DNA from: Palsa-506 sp963836355
Lineage (GTDB): Bacteria; Actinomycetota; Actinomycetes; Streptosporangiales; Streptosporangiaceae
Reading direction: 5' to 3'
DNA: 64,000 nt
NCBI GenBank assembly: GCA_963836355.1
Contig: CAWIJO010000010.1
Span: 1 to 64,000 of the forward strand
Part shown: positions 7,505 through 16,337 of the stretch, piece after piece
How the letters are laid out: each line of letters begins with the position of its first letter
How positions within the stretch are numbered: the stretch's first letter is position 1
The notes under the pieces: model-generated
Seen by the model: the letters and a program-made list of their open reading frames with translations, nothing else
The model's database searches: none
Told to the model about the DNA's origin: nothing
Program-made: the position numbers and the translations under genes

Positions 7505-9673
7505 CAATGCCATGTAGTTCAGCGTGATCGCTGCTGATGGTCCTGCGGCGGGACGTCCCTTGATCTGGCGGCTTCCGGTTACAGGCTGTGATTTCTGATT
7601 GGCTGCAGGCCTGGTTCCGCTGGCTGGCTGCGTGGCTGCGATCGGCGGGCGACACGCCCTTGCGGATGCCGGTACCGGCGGGAGGCTCCCGGTAGAAGAG
7701 GAGGTGACTAATCAGCCTTTCCGCCCGGGAGCCTCCTCATGCTCTTCTACCCTGTCATGCCGCCGGATGTCACGCTCTCGTGTGCGGAAGATGCCGCGCT
7801 GGGCCTGCTGGGGCAGGCGGGCATGGTCGCGGTGCGGGTGGCGGACCTGGCCTGGCCGGCCGGGCCGGGCCCGGGTAAGGACGGCCGGACGGCGCTGACC
7901 GCGGCGGCGGCGGGGAAGATCCGCACCGGGGACCGTGTGGTCTTCCTCAAGCCGGTGGCGGTCGCGGCAGCGGTGGTCCGCCGTGACGGGCGGGTGCAGG
8001 CTGGCGGGCATCCGGCGGATCACGCCCGCCTCGGCGTGGCCGAGGACAGGCTGGATGCCCTGGCCGGCCAGGCGGACGTTATCGGCCAGATCGCCGCGGG
8101 CGTCACGCTGAACGGGAAGGTCAAGGGCGCGGCGCGGCGGGCGATGACGCCGGCGCTGGCGATCCGGCTCACCCTGCTGATGACGCTCCTGCCCGACGCG
8201 GACTACGCCGAAGTGACGGGCGCCCTGCTCGGGGACCTGGCGCTGGTGCCGTGGCAGCGCCCGTACCGGGTGCCGACCGCGACGGTTTTCTGCACCTGGC
8301 GGGACGCGCTCGGGCCCGGCCCGCTGGAGCAGCTGCGGGACCTGGTGCTGGCCGGGATCGACGCCGAGCACCGCGACCACGATTACCGGGCGGTCACGAT
8401 CGGCGCCCTGGACGCCTGCTCCATCGACGGGTCGCTGACCCGGGTCCCGGACACCCCGGCGAACCGGGCCGCGTTCGGCTCGGCCGGCACCGCCGATGAC
8501 TCCTCGCCCTACCCCCAGCAGCGGGATCTGTGGCTGTCGCACGCCTCCACCCGCGCCGCCCTGGCGGTGGTGTCCGGTCCGTCCGGCGCCGCCGCCGGCG
8601 GCGGGCGGGAGAAGGGCGAGGCCGAGCAGGCGCTGCTGGACCAGGCCCTGAAGGACTACCCGCACCTGTTCACCCCGGGCCGGCTGTGGGTGCTCGACCG
8701 GAACTTCCCCGGCGCGCCAAGGATCAAGCGGATGCTCGCCACCGGCACCCATGTGCTGATCCGCGTCAAGGACGGCATCACGCTGCACCGGACCGGGGGC
8801 TTCCTGCCCGACGGCTCCTACCTGGCCAGCATCCGCGGCGGCGGGGTCACGCTCACCGTCCGCGTGATCGAGTACACCGTCACCGTCGCCGGGGCCGACG
8901 CCCCGGAGCTGTTCGCCCTGATCACCGACCTGCACGACCACGCCGCCTACCCGGCGCAGGTCCTCGCCGCCGCCTACCACTGGCGGTGGATAGGGTCGGA
9001 GACCTGCCTGAAGGAAGCCAAGTCCGCGATCAGCGGCGCCGGCCCGTCCACCGGCGCGATGCTCCGCTCCGCCAGCCCGGCCCTCATCGCCCAGGAGCAC
9101 GCCGCCTGGATCACCGCCGTCGAGCTGACCCGCGCAGCAGCCCGCGCCGCCGCGGCGATCGCCGTCCCGGCCGGAAAGGGCAAGCGCGCCGGCCAGCCCG
9201 TGCACCCGCGCGAGATTCTCGTTTACCGCCGCACGCCGCGCGATCATCGCCACTACCCGGTCCGGCGCGGCCACCGCCAGCCTGCCCGCCGCGCTGACCG
9301 AGGCGAACCGCGACGCCATCCTGGCCGGCCTGGCCCGCCGGCGCGTAGACACCGACCGCAACCGGCACCGCGACCGGAAGACCAAGGCCCGGCCGGGCTT
9401 CCCGCCCGGCGGGCCGCGCATTCCCGTCCTCACCGCGAAAGCCGAGATCAGCATCTGCGGCCCCATCGCCGCCTGAACGCCCCATCTCCCAGTCCCCGCA
9501 CCCTCAAGCACTGCCCAGCCCGCCGACCGTGGAACCGGCCGCATCCGGAGCGACAGCCGGGGCGCCAGCATGCCCGCCCGCCGCGATCACTCTCTGCCGG
9601 CCACCCGGACGCCACCGCCCGCCAGCGCGGTCAAGACCGCGAACGCTCCGATCACGCTGAACTACATGGCATT
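7505..9673 (+). mobile_element. IS4-type insertion sequence, copy 2
   Basis: This copy is almost identical to the one at 4636-6805 with the same terminal inverted repeats, except that the last base at the right end differs. Visible differences are one T fewer in the hairpin loop upstream of the gene, one extra T near 9217 and an A-to-G change near 9329. There is no target duplication. The left flank is maturase B sequence and the right flank a methyltransferase remnant. This suggests a deletion or recombination after insertion that removed one flank. Confidence 0.88.
7739..9475 (+). pseudogene. IS4-type transposase, copy 2, frameshifted near the C-terminus
   Basis: The frame matches copy 1 through the catalytic Asp-Asp-Glu residues and the VHPREI segment. 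An extra T near 9217 then shifts it, and the altered frame runs through the right inverted repeat to a stop at 9769. The native C-terminus would end at 9475. All catalytic residues precede the shift, so partial activity cannot be excluded, but about 85 C-terminal residues are replaced. Confidence 0.8.
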
Positions 9674-9960
9674 CGCTGGCTGATGGCACGCCAGACCGCG
9701 AAGACCTGGTCCTGGCCCGGGCTGGGTTCAAAGACTTTGAACGGCGTATTGTACCTTCAGAGGGAGTGATAAACCGCTCCGCGGATGACATTGTCGCATG
9801 GGTGTTCTCTAGGTCCGGCTCGGCCCCTCACCTGTTCGGCGATAAGTTGGCCAACTTCGAGCAAGACCTCCGCGAGGTGCTGCGGAAAGCGTCACCGGAT
9901 AATTGCTTTGTTGAGCGTATTCCGCCAACCGAGATCATGATCTGGCGCAAGCCGCACTAA
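9674..9960 (+). pseudogene. C-terminal fragment of a class I SAM-dependent methyltransferase
   Basis: The frame is open from the IS edge and reads LVLARAGFKDFERRIV, then VAWVFSRSGSAPHLFGDKL, FEQDLREVL and a final IWRKPH. This matches from memory the C-terminal part of actinobacterial methyltransferase-domain proteins. The SAM-binding N-terminal half has been lost at the junction with IS copy 2. A GTG at 9766 could start a 64-residue peptide, but it would lack any active site. Confidence 0.6.
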
Positions 9961-10120
9961 AGCTAGTAGCGCAGATACCGACTGTAGCGTTGCATTCTCT
10001 TATCTTGCTTTCGTGTTGAGCATGAAGCTATTAGGACATGGCAACAACATCCACTTCTCCGACCCGGAGGCCTCGTTGCGCCTACCGTCAGTTCAGATTT
10101 CAGACACTCATCTGTCCTGA

Positions 10121-10297
10121 TGGGACGGGACCTTGCGCCGGCCAATGGGCTGCGCCGTTGGGGCGATCGTGGGACCTTACGCCGAGGCGAACACCGTGGA
10201 CCTGGTACTGCACGTGCTGGACGAGGTCATCCACCACGGCGCAGAGGTCGGCCTGCTCAGAGACCTGTACTCCCACCGCTCCACGCTGCGCGGCTGA
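10121..10297 (+). pseudogene. C-terminal fragment of a DinB-family protein
   Basis: The frame encodes WDGTLRRP, then GPYAEANTVDLVLHVLDEV followed by IHHGAEVGLLRDLY, then a stop. The DEVIHHGAEVxLLRDLY ending is characteristic of DinB/mycothiol-dependent metalloenzymes, whose last metal ligand is the His in this helix. A stop lies directly upstream in the same frame and no N-terminal part is seen, so this is a remnant. Confidence 0.6.
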
Positions 10298-10549
10298 GGC
10301 GGCCGACACCCAAGATCAGGATGAAAAACGCTCACTGGACGCTGGGCCAGCGTACGACATCATCGTCGTCTCCGGATGTGCCGGCAAGCCGCCAGCTCCC
10401 GTGGACTCGGGTGGTGCCGCGAGTATGTTCAACTCAGGGCATCCTGCGGTTAAAGATCGCGCGAGCGCGCACCGGTACACGGCGCGTGCCATGTCGTCTC
10501 GGCTACGGAAGGCGACCGCTCGCATGGGCGAATGGCGAAGGGGCAGCGC

Positions 10550-11332
10550 GTGATATCCGAGACTGACGTGGACGTGCTGCGCCGATGTTATGCAGACTAC
10601 GGGTTCTGCGTGACTCCGTCGATCTTCCCGGCGGACGCGCTCGCCGAGGCGTTTGATGCGGCGGAGGCGGTCGCGGCAGGCGGGACGGACACGGGGATGA
10701 TGCCCCGGCTCCAGGAGCGCGAAGCCGGCGACGAGGCGCAGCGGCTTGTCAAGATCGCTGAGCCGCACAACGCGAGCCATGCGCTCCGCCGACTCATCCC
10801 CAGCCCAGAGCCATGGCGGGTGATTGCAAGGGTAACCGGCGCCCGCATGCTGCAGATCTGGGCGGTGGACCTGTTCATCAAGCGTCCCGAGCCGGGCCCG
10901 AAGGCCAACATCGGCTGGCACCAGGACGGCCCGTTCGCGCCGTACTGGAAGGGCGACATTTTTACTGTGTGGCTCGCGTTGTCGGACGTCTCCGTGGACG
11001 CGTCGCCGCTCCGGTACGTCCGCGGTTCGCACCGGCTGGGGCCGGTTGGCAAGGCGGACCTCTTCCGCACCGATCTGGACCCGGAAAACACCGGGTTGCC
11101 GCTGCCCGAGGGCTTCGAGTGGGTCGAGGTCGCCGCCGAGGTGCCGGTCGGCGGGGCCGCGATGCATCACCGCGACACGTTGCACGCCAGCGGACCCAAC
11201 CTGTCGCCCTGCTCCCGGCATTCGCTCGCCATCCGTGTCCGCACGGATCGCTGTGCCCTTGAGGGCAACGCGGCCCAGGTCTCCCACCTACACGACCCGG
11301 AGCTGGCGCCGGTGGTGTACGACGAGCGGTGA
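10550..11332 (+). CDS. Phytanoyl-CoA dioxygenase (PhyH) family protein
   Basis: This is an Fe(II)/2-oxoglutarate-dependent oxygenase of about 260 residues. The metal site is visible as His-x-Asp in GWHQDGPF and a distal His in MHHRDTLHAS. The Arg in RHSLAIRVRTDR fits the 2-oxoglutarate carboxylate ligand. Conserved family text includes WLALSDVSVDASPLRYVRGSH. I prefer GTG 10550, which has GAAGGGG six bases upstream; an ATG at 10532 would add six residues. The substrate cannot be told. It is the only intact gene among the truncated genes between 9.7 and 12.3 kb. Confidence 0.8.
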   Translation: MISETDVDVLRRCYADYGFCVTPSIFPADALAEAFDAAEAVAAGGTDTGMMPRLQEREAGDEAQRLVKIAEPHNASHALRRLIPSPEPWRVIARVTGARMLQIWAVDLFIKRPEPGPKANIGWHQDGPFAPYWKGDIFTVWLALSDVSVDASPLRYVRGSHRLGPVGKADLFRTDLDPENTGLPLPEGFEWVEVAAEVPVGGAAMHHRDTLHASGPNLSPCSRHSLAIRVRTDRCALEGNAAQVSHLHDPELAPVVYDER

Positions 11333-11373
11333 GCAGCCGACACCCATCGGCTCCCTAGACGGAGGCAGACGGT

Positions 11374-11798
11374 TGACGAACGTCCGGACCAGCGCCCTCG
11401 TGTCGGAGTGTGTCGCGGCGCTGGACGCCGGCGGGATCGTCGTCCTGCCCACCCGACGCTGGTACATGCTCTGCGCCGACTCGACCAACGGCGACGCGTG
11501 CCAGCGGATCTTCGACGGGAAGGCCGGTCGGTCGCGAAGCCGTTGGGGTTGGTCATGCCATCCGATGCCGCAGTGGCGGCGCAGTTCTCGATGTCCGCGG
11601 CGGCCCGTTGCCTGGCCGAAGGTCTATGGCCAGGCGACCTCGCCTTGTGGCTGCGGTGGCGGGAGCCGGAGTCCGGCCACGGCCGACCGTGGCTCGGCTC
11701 TGGGGCCGCCATGGTCACCCTGGATCCGTGGCTCCTTGGTGAGGTGGCCGCGCGGACGCGGAATCCGCCAGCGACGTCCGTCGTCAGCATCAGCGACG
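11374..11798 (+). pseudogene. YrdC/Sua5-like protein, frameshifted and 3' truncated
   Basis: From TTG 11374 the protein reads VAALDAGGIVVLPTRRWYML and QRIFDGK. It then needs a frame change near 11525 to continue GRSVAKPLGLVMPSD, DLALWLRW and AAMVTLDPWLLGEVAARTRN. This is a divergent YrdC-type fold, whose known members make threonylcarbamoyl-AMP for tRNA t6A. The end of the domain is missing because the sequence runs into an oppositely oriented hydrolase fragment at about 11.8 kb. Confidence 0.55.
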
Positions 11799-12265
11799 GC
11801 ATGAACGAGGACGATCGTCGGCCGGCGTTGAGCCCAGTCCCGTACACGCCTGACCGCGGCGCGGATGTCATTCGCCACGCCCGCGATAGTCAGATCCTCC
11901 GGCCGGCCGTCGCTCTCACCATGCGCCCGGAAGTCAAAGCGCAGCACGGGCATGCCAGCCTCAGCGAGCCCAGCAGCGAACCGGGCAAAGAAGCCGCCCT
12001 CCTCGCGAGTTACTCCGCCCCCGTGCACCAGCACGGCCGCGGCGCCCAGGGCCACGGGCGGCATCGTTAGGGTTCCGCGCAACCGCAGGCCGTCCAGGCT
12101 GCGAAATTCAACATCGCTGCTGACGGGGTCAGACGACACGAGCGCCCCTTCCGATGCAGACCGCCGGACTCTGCCCATCATGCTCGGCCGGATCGAGTCC
12201 ATGCCAGGTGATGTCTGTTGGCCGCCAGCATGCCGGAAGCCATCGCGTGCGGTCGGCACGGTCAT
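11799..12265 (-). pseudogene. N-terminal part of an alpha/beta hydrolase
   Basis: The minus-strand frame contains VEFRSLDGLRLRGTL, then AAAVLVHGGGVTREEGGFF, then LRFDFRAHGESDG and a segment ending RRPTIVLV. This is the N-terminal half of a serine hydrolase up to the strand before the nucleophile elbow. The GxSxG nucleophile and everything after it are replaced by the antisense of the YrdC-like fragment. The start is uncertain; 12265 is the most upstream option. Confidence 0.6.
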
Positions 12266-12430
12266 ATAGATGCCAGCGGGAATGAGTACGGCTGCCGATG
12301 ATGGTCTGCGCAGGTCAGCGTGTGTCTAGGCCGGGAATCACATGTTCCCAGCGCGGGGAGTGACCGAGCGCGGCGCGGTCGTCAGGCTGGGGACAGCCAG
12401 TTAGAGAGTCCATCTGCTCGGAGGCGCCCG

Positions 12431-13437
12431 ATGACTGCTGCTTCACGCGGTGCTGCCAAATTGCCGGTGCTGCCGGTCCCGCAGTTGACAGCTCGCCCGG
12501 CCACGCCGGCCGCGAGCGGCGGAGTGGCCTTCACCTCCGGCTATTATTTCGACCTATCAGGCGACGCTGATCTGAGTGTGCTCGCCCGGGCGGCAACGGT
12601 GCCGTTGTCGGTGATCGTGCAGGTGACGAAGCGGTGTGATTTCGGCTGCGTGTTCTGTTCCGAGACGCTGCAGATGGCCGACCCGACGCTGGAGCAGCTG
12701 GATGCCATCCGCGCCAATCTGGCCGGCGTGCGCCGGGTGTTCTTGTCCGGCGGCGAGCCGCTGCTGCGCCGCGACATCACCGACACCGTGAACATGTTCG
12801 GGGGCTTCATCATCGGCCTGCCGACCAACGCCACCCGCGGGGTGCGGGCCGCGCCGCAGCTGGCCGGGAAGGTCGCGTTCGCGAACATCGGCTTCGACGG
12901 CCCGCGGGCGACGTTCACGCGGGTGCGCGGCGACTACGACAAGGCCTGCGCGGGGTGCAGGCGCTGGCGGCTGCGGGGCTGCCGCTGTCGCTGTCGGCGG
13001 TGGTGCTGCGCTCGACCGTGCACGCGCTGCCGTACCTGTGCCAGATCGCTGACGTGCTGGACGCCGGGAAGCTCAAGCTGATCCTGCCGTTGCGCAAGGG
13101 CAACGCGCTCGGCCTGCCCGAGCGGGAGTTCATCACCGTGGCGGAGGCCCGGGATGCCTTCGCCCGGCTGGCTGAGCTGCGCGCAACCCACGACTGGCGG
13201 CCCGCCATCCGGATGACCCCGTGGACCGCCGGGACCGAGGGCCACATGATTGTGGTCGAGCCGGACGGCACCGCCCAGGCGTGGCCGGTCTACGACCAGC
13301 CCGACCTGTTCCTGCGCCTGGGCAATCTGCTGCGCGAGCCGGTCACCGCGATCTGGGACCGCTACCCGTATAAGGCGAACCATTACGCCAAGTACCTCGG
13401 CCGCAGCATCCTGATCGCCGCCCGCGGCGGCACCTGA
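12431..13437 (+). pseudogene. Radical SAM protein with a single frameshift
   Basis: The N-terminal part has the 4Fe-4S motif CDFGCVFC preceded by VIVQVTKR, then VFLSGGEPLLRRDI, the usual SAM-binding GGEP. The frame breaks near 12945 within a G run (GGGG where five G would keep frame). It continues from VQALAAAGLPLSLSAV to AKYLGRSILIA and the stop at 13437. The joined product would be about 335 residues. Function cannot be assigned. It heads a tightly spaced group with the next three genes. One missing G in a homopolymer is also a common sequencing error, so the gene may be functional. Confidence 0.7.
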
Positions 13438-14058
13438 TGCGCACCTGGACCAACATGACCCGCTCCGGCGACCCGTACCGGACCGGGCAACAGCTGTACC
13501 GCAGGCCGCCGGGTCAGCGCCCTGACTGCCCTCGCGGACCTGGATCTGATGCAAGCCCGCCGCCACGCCACGGCCCTGGCCGCACACGCGCCACGAGAGG
13601 ATCTGACTGCGCTGCTAGCCGGCACCGCTGGCCCGGCGCGGGGCCTGGCGGCGGCCAGGCAGGCATGGGCCGGACGCCGCAAGCCCGCCCGGGGCCTGGC
13701 CCTGATGATCGACACCGCCCGCGACCTGCCCGGCGCCCCCGCGCTGGCCGGGGTCTGCGAACAGGCCCAGGTCACGCTCCCGGCCGGTCCCGCCCGTCCC
13801 GGCACTAGCCCAGCGCAGCCCGGTGACGGCGAACCGCTCACGGTCGTGACGGCGATGGTGTCGCAGGCGCTGGCGATCGCGCTGGCCAGCGCCCGCTACC
13901 TGGGCTACTACCACTGGGACGGGACGCTCGACATCACCCAGGTCATGGCCGCCCACGCGTGGGACTGCCTCCCCGCCCCGGCCAGCACGCCCGCCAACCT
14001 CGCGCCCGCCCCGGCGAGGGCAGGCACGTGCCAGGATGCAGCCGTGCCGGTCAGGTAA
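13437..14058 (+). pseudogene. Unknown protein, frame break near 13.5 kb
   Basis: An ATG at 13437 overlaps the radical SAM stop (TGATG), which implies translational coupling. This frame reads MRTWTNMTRSGDPYRTGQQ. A second frame then carries the bulk, VSALTALADLDLMQARRH to AVPVR, ending at 14058. The join near 13505 needs one frame change. The product is Ala-rich and helical, with a segment LGYYHWDGTLDITQVMAAH near the end. I recognise no domain. Confidence 0.45.
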
Positions 14059-14841
14059 ATGCTGATCAGCACTAACGTCCCCGGCCCGGGGATATCACCC
14101 GAGTGCCCGCCCGCGATGCTGCTGGCGGCGGCCGCCGATGTGGAATGGTCGAAGAACTACAAGGTCAAGAACGGCAACGTGCCGTTCTGCTACTCCGTCG
14201 TATGGCTGGCCGTTCCCGCTGGCGGCAGCGCTGCCGCGATGGACACCGCCCGGTTCTGGTACCGCTCGGCCTACGTCGAAGACGCCAGCCAGACCGCCAG
14301 CCTGGTCGCCAGCGCCGACGACGCCCTGGAGGGCTTGTTCGCGCATGCTGGCCTGATCGCCGGGCACCAGCTGTGCAGCGACCTGGCCGTCCTGGCCGCG
14401 AACGCCGCCTTCCCGCCCGACGGGGTCACCGCGGCCCAGGCAGCCTGGCGACACCGCCGGCACGTCCCGGGTTCACCGCGGATCCTGGACACCCGCTATG
14501 ACACCGGCCACTTGCTGGCCAGGCAGTCCCGGCGCCTCGTCGACGTCTGCGCCGAACTGGGTCTTGATGTGACCCAGCCCGAGCTGCGGGGTACCTCGAT
14601 GACCGCTCTGCACCGCCGCTGGCTACGCGACGGCGACACCAGCGCGCAGGAGAAGATCACAGTGCTCAACCTCCGGCGCGCCCTGTCCACCGCCCTGATC
14701 GCCGTCCGCGCCGCCGGGCTCGGACACTGGCAGCCCGGCCTGAACGTGAACCGCCTGCTCGCCACCGGGCTGGATGACGCGCTCGGGTGGCTGGCCGATC
14801 CGGCGTTCACGGCGTTGCTGGGGGAGCCCGGTGCTGCGTGA
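14059..14841 (+). CDS. Probable DEDD-type 3'-5' exonuclease-like protein
   Basis: The protein has 260 residues and starts directly after the previous stop. DVEWSKN near residue 29 fits exonuclease motif I (Asp-x-Glu). GHQLCSDLAVLAANAAF near residue 100 resembles motif II, where an Asp follows a substrate-pocket His. TVLNLRRALSTALIA near the end could be the helix carrying motif III, but a clear HxxxxxD/YxxxD is not visible. It is therefore a divergent member or a non-catalytic relative. The coupling to an upstream radical SAM gene and a downstream P-loop kinase-like gene suggests one pathway, unknown to me. Confidence 0.5.
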   Translation: MLISTNVPGPGISPECPPAMLLAAAADVEWSKNYKVKNGNVPFCYSVVWLAVPAGGSAAAMDTARFWYRSAYVEDASQTASLVASADDALEGLFAHAGLIAGHQLCSDLAVLAANAAFPPDGVTAAQAAWRHRRHVPGSPRILDTRYDTGHLLARQSRRLVDVCAELGLDVTQPELRGTSMTALHRRWLRDGDTSAQEKITVLNLRRALSTALIAVRAAGLGHWQPGLNVNRLLATGLDDALGWLADPAFTALLGEPGAA

Positions 14842-15178
14842 CTGCGTAGTGCTCGCGATCGAGGGTACCCACGCCTCCGGTAAGACCACCTTGGTGCACG
14901 GCCTGGCCGCGCACTACCGCGAGCGCGGCATCCACGTCGCCACCGTCGAGGAACCGGCCCGCGGCAGCCCGTTCATCGAGGAAATCGTCGTGCATGGCAA
15001 GGGCCGGTTCGACGTCGGATGCGAGGCTGAAGCCGCCATGCGGCTGGCCGCGGTCGAACTCCCCAGCTGCTTCTCGGCCTCGGCCACGGCCTCGGTGATC
15101 GGCGGGTCGGCTCAGGCAGGCTGGATCACTGCTCGCCAATTCGGCCGATCGACTTGCACCTGGTTAGGTAGGTTCTGA
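14831..15178 (+). pseudogene. P-loop ATPase/kinase-like protein, 3' truncated
   Basis: GTG 14831 overlaps the end of the upstream gene. The product starts with LAIEGTHASGKTTLVHGLA, a Walker A of the thymidylate-kinase-like AAA group, followed by HYRERGIHVATVEEPARGSP. Similarity to that family stops around residue 60; the rest looks unrelated and ends after 115 residues, just before the heptamer array. No Walker B is seen. Family members are usually about 180-200 residues, so the 3' part has been lost. Confidence 0.6.
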
Positions 15179-15187
15179 TACTTATCG

Positions 15188-15257
15188 CTAGGGGCTAGGG
15201 GCTAGGGGCTAGGGGCTAGGGGCTAGGGGCTAGGGGCTAGGGGCTAGGGGCTAGGGG
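15188..15257. repeat. Ten perfect tandem copies of the heptamer CTAGGGG
   Basis: Seventy bases consist of ten identical 7-bp units, one G-run of four per unit. It starts right after the truncated ATPase gene and ends about 115 bp upstream of the next start codon. The plus strand could form G-quadruplexes. The unit looks like a eukaryotic telomere repeat, but in this setting it is best described as a microsatellite-type array. Confidence 0.95.
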
Positions 15258-15372
15258 CGTACACGGCGCGTGCACCGAGCCGGCGGCACTGGCACTTGCC
15301 GATAGAAGTGGCGATCTTCGAATCACGAAGCGGCTCGCCGATACTGCGCTCATTGCTGGAGGGAGGGACAGA

Positions 15373-16248
15373 TTGGGCAAGTACGATCCTTTGCGGCGTT
15401 ACCTGGCTTCGCAAAGTGCGAATGACACCAATCTCAGCATGGGTTTTACCGAGATTGAAAGGCTGGTCGGCAGGCTGCCAAAGTCTGCGCGTGAAAGCCA
15501 GAGGTGGTGGAACAGTACGCGCTCCGCCGACAGCGGAGCGCATCCATGGCTTACCGCCAACTGGCGCATAGATTCAGTTGATTCCGATGCTGAACAAGTC
15601 ACCTTCGTTCGGGATCCTGTCGTCACAAAGTCCTCTTCTCCGAGGCAAGATACTCAGGCCCTCCCTATGGAGGCCGATGATCATCGCGCTGTTAAGGCCT
15701 CCTGGCGGACTATGGCTGGTGAGATCGCCGCCGGGCTTGTCGCTGCTGGTGCGGCTGCGACGAGCGAACTGGTAGGCCTGGCGCATTTACCCTGGCCAGC
15801 GCTGCTCACGCTGGTTGTCAGCGTCGGTGTAATCGCCTGGACCATGACACAGGCGATCACGGTCCGGAAATCTCCCGAACCTATATGGTGGTGGCCTGTC
15901 AGCTCGGCGCTCCTGGTGTTTCTGGCCTTGGGCGCGTTTATGTACCATAAGCTGCTCGATCCGGCTACACGAGCTCATCGCACCTACGAGTTTGTCGTTA
16001 ATGGTGGCGAGGCTAACGTCATTCCTCTGTTCGGTGAAGCGGGCGGCTCAGAACAGCTCCTTGCCACTGGGGCCGCGGATCAGAACGCGCTGATCGGTGG
16101 TCAGGGCTACGCCTTCGACTGCTGGACGATAGCACGCAATGGCGCAGAGTGGCTTCGCTATGAGCGGTTCGATCAGACATGGTGGGCGCCACGCAAGTAC
16201 CTGCACCCCCCTTTCGGAGAGACAGAGCCGCCGCTGCCGCATTGCTGA
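15373..16248 (+). CDS. Two-TM protein with an N-terminal DUF7662-like domain
   Basis: TTG 15373 follows GGAGGGAGGG, which fixes the start. Residues 1-85 (GKYDPLRRYLASQ, FTEIERLVGR, LPKSARESQRWW, NWRIDSVDSDAEQVTFVR) match from memory a small actinobacterial domain numbered DUF7662. Residues about 115-190 hold two hydrophobic segments (AGEIAAGLVAAGAA region and LLTLVVSVGVIAW / ALLVFLALGAFMY). The last 100 residues form a presumably extracytoplasmic domain (GGQGYAFDCWTIARNG). The fusion of this domain to a membrane anchor is unusual. Function unknown. Confidence 0.6.
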   Translation: MGKYDPLRRYLASQSANDTNLSMGFTEIERLVGRLPKSARESQRWWNSTRSADSGAHPWLTANWRIDSVDSDAEQVTFVRDPVVTKSSSPRQDTQALPMEADDHRAVKASWRTMAGEIAAGLVAAGAAATSELVGLAHLPWPALLTLVVSVGVIAWTMTQAITVRKSPEPIWWWPVSSALLVFLALGAFMYHKLLDPATRAHRTYEFVVNGGEANVIPLFGEAGGSEQLLATGAADQNALIGGQGYAFDCWTIARNGAEWLRYERFDQTWWAPRKYLHPPFGETEPPLPHC

Positions 16249-16337
16249 GCAGACCGCTCGCTAAAAGCTTGGCGTTTGCAGATCAGGCCGCTCGCGAATG
16301 CAAATTCGGATTATAGGTCCACCACTAGAGGATAATT

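Noticed and set aside
10022..10120. Short peptide frame with LGHGNNIHFSDPEASLRLP
   Set aside because: It sounds like a VOC/glyoxalase-type tail, but only about 30 residues exist and no flanking similarity or ribosome site supports it.
15188..15257. CRISPR array or chromosome-end telomere
   Set aside because: The heptamers have no spacers, and coding sequence continues on both sides, so neither a CRISPR nor a linear end is supported.
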